Positions 42,161 through 49,621 of a stretch of DNA of 64,000 nucleotides are shown in pieces (position 1 is the stretch's first letter; each line of letters starts with the position of its first letter). Below the pieces are notes generated by a model. The model was not told where the DNA came from, made no database searches, and saw only the letters and a program-made list of their open reading frames with translations. The stretch is taken from contig JAQUIJ010000006.1 of assembly GCA_028683385.1 (NCBI GenBank), positions 124,001 through 188,000 on the forward strand, given 5' to 3'. Both the position numbers and the translations under genes were made by a program. This DNA comes from Prolixibacteraceae bacterium (lineage in GTDB: Bacteria > Bacteroidota > Bacteroidia > Bacteroidales > Prolixibacteraceae).

Positions 42161-44563
42161 ATGAATTCAATTAAATTGGCCTACCGCAGATTATTCAAAA
42201 AAGGAGAACACACGGTTACACGTATTATTTCGTTAGCAGCCGGATTGGCCTTTGGTATTTTACTTTTATCCGAAGTGTTTTACTACTACAGTTACGATGG
42301 TTTTTATCCCGAGGCCAACCGGATTTATACCGTTAACGAAAGTTTTAAAAGCGATAAATCGTCGGATAAAATGACGAGCTATCCGCGTGTAAGTGGAGCT
42401 GTTGCTCCCGGATTAAAAGCTGAAGTACCGGGTATTGAAGCCGCCTGTAGGTTAAATTCTATTGGTTCTAACGTATTTTATACTGAAAATAAGAAAAGCT
42501 ACGAAGCCGAATTCTCCTTTACCGATGAGCATCTTTTCGAGGTACTGCCGCGGCCTGTCGTTAGCGGAAATCCTGAAGAGATACTGAAAGTGCCTATGAA
42601 TTGTATGGTTTCGACTAAAATTGCCGAACAAATTGGCGGCGATGTTGTGGGAAAAGTGATTTCACTAAAGAAGTATCCGGATAAGAAATTAACCATTTCA
42701 GGAGTATTTAAAGCATTGCCCCAAAATACAAACTACGAGTACGATGTACTTATTTCCATGGCATCTACCACGCAGTTTTTTTCGTGGGATGGCTCAATCA
42801 ACTGGCTGGGTAACGACAGGTATTTTGCCTGCGTCAAACTGGCACCCGGTGTGAAACCCGAAACGCTTGCCCCCGCTGTTCGGGCGATGCAGGTAAAATA
42901 TCAGGACATTGAAAAATTGGAAAAAGAACAGGGAGGTACTGTTTTAAATTACACGTTTAAGCCAATCCGAAAAATACATACCGATAATGTAAAAGACATG
43001 ATCATTATCCTCAGCACCATTGCAATTTCGGTGCTGTTTGTTTCGCTTATGAATTACATCCTGCTCACCTTAAGCGCCCTGGTAAACCGGGCAAAAACAT
43101 CGGCTATACACAAAACCTGCGGCGCTCAGGCACGCAATCTTCAGCAATTAATTTTTACCGAAACTTTTTTGCTGTTTTTTATTTCGATTATAGGAGCTCT
43201 CTTAATTATTTTGGCCATAAAACCTCTTGCCGAATCGCAATTGCAACACAAATTATCTTCCTCATTAAATCCTTATGTAATCTGGCCCATATTGGGAATT
43301 ATTGCGCTATTGGTGGTTGTAACCAGCTATTTGTCCGGTCGTTTTTTTTCGCGCATTCCGGTGGCAACAGCTTTTCGGAACTACAAACAGAAAAAGAACA
43401 ACTGGAAGCTGGCATTACTTTCTGCGCAGTTTATCGGGGCTTCGTTTATTCTTACCATGATGGTTATTGTGACCATGCAATACAACAACATGAAGAATGC
43501 CGACCACGGATACCGAACCAAGGGCGTATATTTTGGATCGACCACAGGCATGGATGGCAGTAAAGTTTCGACTGTTTTAAATGAGTTGAGAGCCATGCCC
43601 GAAGTGGAAACCGTGGGACTTGGAGAAGAGCTGCCGACAGATGGCGCTTCAGGCAATAATGTTTATTCACTCGACGGGAAGAGAGACTTATTCAATGTTG
43701 CCGACTTTTATTCCGCTGATGAAAACTACCTTTCTATTTTTAATATTCGTGTTTCATCAGGGCATAATTTTTCACCCAAAAATACGGGTACAAATGATGT
43801 GTTAATTAGTGAAAAAGGAGCAGCGCTGTTAAGACTTAACAATGGCTGGACCGATGGAATAGTTGGGAAACAAATTACGGTAAGCCAACATGGCTCCACA
43901 AATATCTGTGGTGTTTTTCCCGATTTTATCATTAATTCTATGGCAAATCCCGATTCGCGGCCTTCGGTATTTTTCTATATGCCCGAAGAAAAATTTGAGC
44001 AATTAAAAATAGCAAAACCATCCGTTTCATTTAATATCCTGATAAAAGTTCACGAAGGTTCAGAAGCCGGAATGCTGAAAAAAATAACCACTGCATTTAA
44101 TCTGGGCATGCCTCAGAATGATGCCGTTGTTAAAAGTCTTGAAGCCGAACTTCAAAACAATTATGCAACTGAAAAAGGATTCCGAAATGCAATGATGGCA
44201 GGGAATGTGGTGATCTTACTCATCACGGTTATCGGGTTGTTGGGCTATACCACGAACGAGGCCAGCCGGCGCCGCAAAGAACTGGCTATTCGCAGAATCA
44301 GTGGCGCCAATTTATCGAATATCCTGAGGGCGTTTATTCTCGATTTGGAATACATTGCTATTCCGGCTGTTCTGATTGGTTTGATTGGCGCCTGGGTTAC
44401 CATCAATCGGTGGATGCAGAATTTCGCTGCAAAAATACCTCTTGACTGGGGAATATTTGCTCTTTGCAGCCTTTCGATTCTGCTTTTGGTAGCAGTGATT
44501 GCAGCCGTAAACTATTACCGTACGGCATCGAAAAACCCGGTGGAGGCACTGAGGTATGAATGA
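42161..44563 (+). CDS. Double-FtsX ABC permease 8 (no shared cassette)
   Basis: 800 residues. Both coupling motifs are unusual: NRAKTSAIHKTCGAQARNL in half 1 (no Glu) and RRRKELAIRRISGANLSNI in half 2 (Glu-Leu-Ala in place of Glu-Ile-Gly). The C-terminal region (NRWMQNFAAKIPLDWGIFAL then YYRTASKNPVEALRYE) differs from the cassette except in the terminal nine residues. It is the most divergent member inside the array and a candidate for a distinct substrate or an unconverted older copy. The GTTACGATGGTTTTTATCC region around 42291 lies in helix-1-proximal coding sequence and shows nothing regulatory. Confidence 0.88.
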   Translation: MNSIKLAYRRLFKKGEHTVTRIISLAAGLAFGILLLSEVFYYYSYDGFYPEANRIYTVNESFKSDKSSDKMTSYPRVSGAVAPGLKAEVPGIEAACRLNSIGSNVFYTENKKSYEAEFSFTDEHLFEVLPRPVVSGNPEEILKVPMNCMVSTKIAEQIGGDVVGKVISLKKYPDKKLTISGVFKALPQNTNYEYDVLISMASTTQFFSWDGSINWLGNDRYFACVKLAPGVKPETLAPAVRAMQVKYQDIEKLEKEQGGTVLNYTFKPIRKIHTDNVKDMIIILSTIAISVLFVSLMNYILLTLSALVNRAKTSAIHKTCGAQARNLQQLIFTETFLLFFISIIGALLIILAIKPLAESQLQHKLSSSLNPYVIWPILGIIALLVVVTSYLSGRFFSRIPVATAFRNYKQKKNNWKLALLSAQFIGASFILTMMVIVTMQYNNMKNADHGYRTKGVYFGSTTGMDGSKVSTVLNELRAMPEVETVGLGEELPTDGASGNNVYSLDGKRDLFNVADFYSADENYLSIFNIRVSSGHNFSPKNTGTNDVLISEKGAALLRLNNGWTDGIVGKQITVSQHGSTNICGVFPDFIINSMANPDSRPSVFFYMPEEKFEQLKIAKPSVSFNILIKVHEGSEAGMLKKITTAFNLGMPQNDAVVKSLEAELQNNYATEKGFRNAMMAGNVVILLITVIGLLGYTTNEASRRRKELAIRRISGANLSNILRAFILDLEYIAIPAVLIGLIGAWVTINRWMQNFAAKIPLDWGIFALCSLSILLLVAVIAAVNYYRTASKNPVEALRYE

Positions 44564-44613
44564 AAAGGAACTGTGATTGAAATTGGCCTTAAAACCAGTA
44601 ATAAAAATTCGCT

Positions 44614-46929
44614 ATGGTAAAACTCAAAATTATTGTCCGAAATCTTTTACGACAAAAGCTGAATTCCGGGGTTATTGTTATCAGTCTGGCAATTGGAATG
44701 GCGTGCATCAACCTGATCGCCCTTTTCATAACCCGCGAGTTAAATACCGATAGTTTTCAAATTCAAAAGAACCGGATTTATGCATTGAAATGCGACGATC
44801 CATGGGTTAAGTCCGGGAAAATGTATCACTGCCGGGTTGGTTCGGTTGAATACATGAAGGCCAATTTTGCTCAGATCGAAGATTTTTGCAGAGTGAGTCC
44901 GGCTTCAGCACAAAAAGTGGTTGTAAACAACGAAACTTATTTTGACCGTCCCGGAATAATAGCCACTTCCCGAAATTTTTTCAATTTTTTCAGCTATCAA
45001 CTTCTGACAAAGAATCCAAAAACTTCGTTGGCGGCAGATAATGATCTGGTTATTTCGGAAGATTTAGCCATAAAATACTTTGGACCCGGTAATGCTGTTG
45101 GCCAAATAATAACCCTGGTGGGTGGCGGGAAAGAAGAACAAATGGTCGTTTCTGGGATTTTCAGAAAACCTGTTGAAAATTCGCAGATAAAATTTGAAAT
45201 GGTTCGCCCCATCAAAGAACAAGATAGTCGCTGTTTCGTCAGATTATCCAGCGGTGCCAGTCCAGCGGATGTTGAAAACCTGTTTGCGTCAAATAAAGCC
45301 TCTATTCCTTCGATTAACGACGGAAAACCAGGTCAGTATTATCTGCAATCGTTTCAAAATGCTTATTTCGATACATCACGGCATATCAGTTTCGAAGCCA
45401 GCCGTGACAAAAAGGATTTGTGGATTGCATTGATGATAGGACTGGTCATTATCACGATTGCTTCGTTCAATTATCTTGGATTGGTAAACAACAAATTAAT
45501 CGAAAAAAGCAAGGCTTTTGCCATCCAGCGGGTAAATGGCGTATCAAAATTCGGGTTGGTGTTAAACTTCATGAGTGAAAGTCTGCTGCTGGTTGGTATT
45601 TCATTTGTGCTGAGCTTGTTTTTGATGCTCTGGATGTCACCCTTTTTTAATGGATTGACAGGCACAACTATTTCAGTCGCCTCCGTATTTCGGCCACGGG
45701 AATTTTTTATTCTCCTTGCCATTGTTGGCTTGCTGCTATTTATCACCTTGCTGTTTGTAATTTTCCGAGTTCGTGGAAAAGTGAAAATCAATGTTTTGAA
45801 ACCTGGTGGAAACCAAATTGGGAAACGGGTTCAATTACCTGCTTTCAACATTTTTCAACTGGCCAGTTCCCTGGTGCTCATCATTTTTTCGATCATCATT
45901 ATCAAGCAAATCAATTACATTTCGCAAAAGCCAATTGGGCTCGACAAGCAGGTCATTGAAGTTAAAATTCCGGGACAATTTGCCGATAAGATTTCTGTAT
46001 TTAAGCAAGAATTAAAAGCGAATTCATCCATCAGTTCTGTTTCCGTTGCCAATGCTTCACCGGTGCTGGAACACTTCCTTCTTTTGTTGCACTACGATGA
46101 AAATGGAACCGATAAACAATACTCGCCAGCCGGTTTTACCGGAGATGAAAACTATATTTCGACACTTGGTATTCAGGTTTTGGAAGGAACCGGGTTCTCC
46201 GGAAATCCAGAGGCCGACAAAAATAAATGCCTGATAAATGAATCACTGGCCGAAATGTTTCCAACTCAAAACTTAATCGGGAAAGGAGTGCCCGGGATGG
46301 AAGACCGAATTGTGACAGGTATTGTAAAGGATTTTCATTATTCCAGTTTAAAATCGCTGGTTGAACCTGCTTTCATAGCATTTGATCCGAAAGGACTTCA
46401 CCTGATGGTTAAAGCATCTGAAAATCAAATTGCTCAGGCACACGAAGCAATTGCTGAAACCTGGAAGCAATTGATTCCCGATTATCCGTTGAACATGGAG
46501 ACTATCGGCGACCGGTACGATTGGCTTCATCGTGAAAATCAAAATTATCTTCAGTTGATTGGCGCCTGTTGTATTATCAGTGTCTTTTTGTCGATGATCG
46601 GATTATTTGCCATCTCGTTTCAAAGTAGCCGATACCGAACCAAAGAAATCGGCATTCGAAAAGTAAACGGAGCCAAAATTTCTGAAGTGATGGCCATGCT
46701 CAATAAAGACTTTGTGAAATGGGTGGCCCTAGCCTTCATCATCGCCACGCCCATTGCATATTACGCCATGAACAGTTGGCTTGAAAACTTTGCCTACAAG
46801 ACCAACTTGAGTTGGTGGATTTTTGCTCTTGCTGGAATACTTGCACTGGGAATTGCCCTTCTAACAGTAAGTTGGCAAAGCTGGAAAGCAGCAACGAGAA
46901 ACCCGGTGGAAGCGCTCCGCTACGAGTAG
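44614..46929 (+). CDS. Double-FtsX ABC permease 9
   Basis: 771 residues. The half 1 coupling motif EKSKAFAIQRVNGVSKFGL again lacks the usual Glu-Ile-Gly. The half 2 motif YRTKEIGIRKVNGAKISEV opens a complete cassette with small differences (NSWLENFAYKTNLS, LAGILALG), ending NPVEALRYE. The TAG stop is part of the stem of a perfect 15-bp hairpin that follows at once, which probably ends this transcription unit before the third control region. Confidence 0.9.
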   Translation: MVKLKIIVRNLLRQKLNSGVIVISLAIGMACINLIALFITRELNTDSFQIQKNRIYALKCDDPWVKSGKMYHCRVGSVEYMKANFAQIEDFCRVSPASAQKVVVNNETYFDRPGIIATSRNFFNFFSYQLLTKNPKTSLAADNDLVISEDLAIKYFGPGNAVGQIITLVGGGKEEQMVVSGIFRKPVENSQIKFEMVRPIKEQDSRCFVRLSSGASPADVENLFASNKASIPSINDGKPGQYYLQSFQNAYFDTSRHISFEASRDKKDLWIALMIGLVIITIASFNYLGLVNNKLIEKSKAFAIQRVNGVSKFGLVLNFMSESLLLVGISFVLSLFLMLWMSPFFNGLTGTTISVASVFRPREFFILLAIVGLLLFITLLFVIFRVRGKVKINVLKPGGNQIGKRVQLPAFNIFQLASSLVLIIFSIIIIKQINYISQKPIGLDKQVIEVKIPGQFADKISVFKQELKANSSISSVSVANASPVLEHFLLLLHYDENGTDKQYSPAGFTGDENYISTLGIQVLEGTGFSGNPEADKNKCLINESLAEMFPTQNLIGKGVPGMEDRIVTGIVKDFHYSSLKSLVEPAFIAFDPKGLHLMVKASENQIAQAHEAIAETWKQLIPDYPLNMETIGDRYDWLHRENQNYLQLIGACCIISVFLSMIGLFAISFQSSRYRTKEIGIRKVNGAKISEVMAMLNKDFVKWVALAFIIATPIAYYAMNSWLENFAYKTNLSWWIFALAGILALGIALLTVSWQSWKAATRNPVEALRYE

Positions 46930-46962
46930 TCAGGTTTTCACTAGCAATGAAAACCTGACTAC
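46926..46962. terminator. Perfect hairpin overlapping the permease 9 stop codon
   Basis: GTAGTCAGGTTTTCA (46926-46940) pairs perfectly with TGAAAACCTGACTAC (46948-46962) around a 7-base loop. No T run follows, so termination is plausible but unproven; it may act as an mRNA 3' stabiliser. Same family as 39164-39198. Confidence 0.6.
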
Positions 46963-46979
46963 ATCTAAACAAACCTAAG

Positions 46980-47018
46980 TGACAAACATTTTAACAAAAA
47001 CTGTCAATTTATTGGACA
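46980..47018. promoter_or_regulatory. Paired 17-bp palindromes, candidate activator sites C1 and C2
   Basis: TGACAAACATTTTAACA (46980-46996) and TGTCAATTTATTGGACA (47002-47018), centres 22 bp apart. The second centre is 62 bp before the GG at 47072, as in the other two regions. Confidence 0.65.
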
Positions 47019-47070
47019 TAAATTCAAATATCCTTTTGCTAAATGACTTACAAACAGTATATTATGTGTA

Positions 47071-47086
47071 TGGTACGATTTCTGAA
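47071..47086 (+). promoter_or_regulatory. Candidate sigma-54 promoter of the permease 10 unit
   Basis: TGGTACGATTTCTGAA keeps the -24 half well (TGG-AC-G) but has GA instead of GC at -12. A start ~12 bases further would leave a leader of ~15 bases to the ATG at 47112, as in the tolC unit. Confidence 0.5.
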
Positions 47087-47111
47087 TACTTGAACTATAA
47101 ATACATTAGCC

Positions 47112-49490
47112 ATGATAAATTATAGCCTTAGATTGATTTTCAGGAACTTTAAACGAAATAAAAGTACTTTCTTCATAAACCTGATTGGTTTATCAACTGC
47201 TTTTGCCTGTGCTATCCTTATTTTTCTTTGGGTAAACGATGAAAAGCAAATCGATAAATTCCATCAGTTCGACAAACAACTATACCAGGTGATGGAGAAT
47301 CATCATTCGCCTGAAGGTATTTTTACACAAGCCTGGACGCCCGATTTGCTGGGTCGGTCGTTTGCCGCTGAAATGCCTGAAGTGAAAATGGAAACTTCGG
47401 TTATGCCTGCCTCATTGCTGGGTGATTTTTCGCTAAGTACCGGAGATCAGAAAACCAAAGCCGCGGGCCAATTTGCCGATTATAATTTCTTCAAAGTTTT
47501 CTCTTTCGGTCTAACTCAGGGCGATCCCTCGCAAGTGCTCCGGCCTAAAAACGCCATTGTTATTTCCCGAAAGCTGGCCCATACACTTTTTGGCACCACA
47601 GAAAATGTGATCGGGAAAACCATCGATTGGGAACTCCTGAATTTTAAATATCAGGCTGTAGTTTCTGGGGTTTTTGAGGAAGTACCGGAAAACTCGACCA
47701 TGCAATTTGACTTTGCTTTAAACTACGATAGCTGGATGGAATTATCGGAAAAAGTGGGACGGAAAATTCAGTGGGGCAACCATGCTCCGTGTACTTACCT
47801 TGTGCTTAATAAGGGAGTTGACGTCGCTAATTTTAATGCAAAAATTGAGAACTTTCACAAAACCAAGTTCAACGGATCGAACATTACCATGTTTGCAGTG
47901 CCCTATTCCAGCCAATACCTCAATGGCACCTACGAAAATGGGGTGCAGACCGGAGGAAGAAACAGTTACGTAAAGCTGTTCACCTTAATCGCACTTTTTA
48001 TCCTGCTGATAGCCGGAATAAACTACATGAATTTGTCGACCGCGCGCGCAACGCGAAGATTTAAAGAAATCGGTGTAAAAAAAGTTGTTGGAAGCGGGCG
48101 TTTGCCGCTGGCTTTACAGTTTATTGCCGAATCGGCTATTTTGTCGTTTTTCGCTCTTATTTTCTCCGTCGCAATGGTTCTGGCTTTGCTGCCACTATTC
48201 AACCAAATCACAGGGAAACACCTGCTATTTACATTTACGCTGCTTCATCTTTTAGCTGTTTTGGGGGCAAGCCTGCTGATGGCAGTTGTGACCAGCCTTT
48301 ACCCGGCAATTTATCTTTCCGGAGTCAGCGCTTTCCGCAGCTTGAAAGGGAAACAAATCAATTCGGCGACCGAATTATGGGCACGAAAAGGTCTGGTCGT
48401 TTTTCAGTTTGTTGTATCGTTTGTTCTGATCAGTTCGGTTTTGCTGGTGTATAAACAAGTTGAGTTTATTCAAAGTAAAAATCTGGGCTACAACCGGTTC
48501 AACTTAATCTATTTCAATAAGGAAGGCGGAATTGCTGAGCAGGAAAATGCGTTCTTGGCAGAGGCCCGAAAAATTAACGGAGTTGAAAACATTTCAAGTA
48601 TTGGCGGAAGTCTGCTTGGCCGGTCAGCAAGTACCTACGACGTTGGATGGGAAGGCAAACCTGCCGATGCCAGTATTCGATTCGAGGTACTTCCGGTGAA
48701 TTATCAAATGATTGAAACCCTTGAAATAGGATTGGCCGAGGGTCGCAGCTATTCTTCGGATTTTGGGAATGAAGACGATAAAATCATGCTAAACCAATCA
48801 GCTGTTGAAGTAATGGGAATCAAGGATCCGGTAGGAAAAATAATCCGTTTCTGGGGATCAGAAAAACAGATCATTGGTGTGTTGGAAGATTTCAACTTTG
48901 AATCACTTCACCAAAAAATAGGTCCGTTGCTATTCTATTATAATCCAACGAAAACTCTTGATGTTATGGCCCGAATTCAGGCCGGGCATGAAAAACAGGC
49001 CCTTGCCGAACTCGGGAAACTATATTCGAAGTTTAATCCCGGCTTTTCATTCGACTATCATTTTATGGATGCCGCTTTTCAGTCTCAATATGAAGCAGAA
49101 ACTCGCGTGGCTGTTTTGTCTCGTTATTTTGCCGGACTGGGAATTTTAATTTCATGCCTCGGATTATTCGGATTGGCTGCCTTTGCTGCCGAACAAAGGT
49201 TAAAAGAAATAGGTATCCGCAAAGTAAACGGGGCTCGCATCTCAGAAGTAATGACCATGCTCAACAGCGAGTTTATAAAATGGGTAGCCGTCGCTTTTGT
49301 CATTGCCACGCCAATCGCATTTTATATCCTGAACAAATGGCTCGAAAGCTTTGCCTACAAAACACCACTTAGTTGGTGGATTTTCGCCTTGGCTGGTTTG
49401 CTGGCGTTAGGAATTGCGCTGCTAACGGTTAGTTGGCAAAGCTGGAAAGCCGCCACGAGAAACCCGGTGGAGGCGTTGAGGTACGAATAA
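47112..49490 (+). CDS. Double-FtsX ABC permease 10
   Basis: 792 residues. Half 1 motif TRRFKEIGVKKVVGSGRLP is canonical. Half 2 QRLKEIGIRKVNGARISEVM leads into the complete cassette (YILNKWLESFAYKTPLS), which shares long runs with permease 5, including silent positions, and ends NPVEALRYE. It is the first gene of the third control region. A gene-less inverted-repeat element separates it from permease 11. Confidence 0.9.
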   Translation: MINYSLRLIFRNFKRNKSTFFINLIGLSTAFACAILIFLWVNDEKQIDKFHQFDKQLYQVMENHHSPEGIFTQAWTPDLLGRSFAAEMPEVKMETSVMPASLLGDFSLSTGDQKTKAAGQFADYNFFKVFSFGLTQGDPSQVLRPKNAIVISRKLAHTLFGTTENVIGKTIDWELLNFKYQAVVSGVFEEVPENSTMQFDFALNYDSWMELSEKVGRKIQWGNHAPCTYLVLNKGVDVANFNAKIENFHKTKFNGSNITMFAVPYSSQYLNGTYENGVQTGGRNSYVKLFTLIALFILLIAGINYMNLSTARATRRFKEIGVKKVVGSGRLPLALQFIAESAILSFFALIFSVAMVLALLPLFNQITGKHLLFTFTLLHLLAVLGASLLMAVVTSLYPAIYLSGVSAFRSLKGKQINSATELWARKGLVVFQFVVSFVLISSVLLVYKQVEFIQSKNLGYNRFNLIYFNKEGGIAEQENAFLAEARKINGVENISSIGGSLLGRSASTYDVGWEGKPADASIRFEVLPVNYQMIETLEIGLAEGRSYSSDFGNEDDKIMLNQSAVEVMGIKDPVGKIIRFWGSEKQIIGVLEDFNFESLHQKIGPLLFYYNPTKTLDVMARIQAGHEKQALAELGKLYSKFNPGFSFDYHFMDAAFQSQYEAETRVAVLSRYFAGLGILISCLGLFGLAAFAAEQRLKEIGIRKVNGARISEVMTMLNSEFIKWVAVAFVIATPIAFYILNKWLESFAYKTPLSWWIFALAGLLALGIALLTVSWQSWKAATRNPVEALRYE

Positions 49491-49493
49491 AAA

Positions 49494-49585
49494 TGTCAGA
49501 ATCAGGATTTATCGGATAAAAGGATGAATAGGATTTGAAAAGATATCCTGAAAATCTTTAAATCTGGTTAATCCTGATTCTGACA
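49494..49585. repeat. Gene-less inverted-repeat element (92 bp)
   Basis: TGTCAGAATCAGGATT (49494-49509) is the perfect inverse of AATCCTGATTCTGACA (49570-49585); the interior contains further pairing GGAT/ATCC words. The outer arm matches the element carrying GxxExxY copy 1 at 31957, so this looks like a deletion derivative. It lies 4 bases after the permease 10 stop. Confidence 0.65.
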
Positions 49586-49621
49586 ATATATAAAGTTTAA
49601 GACAATTTAAACGATACTGCC

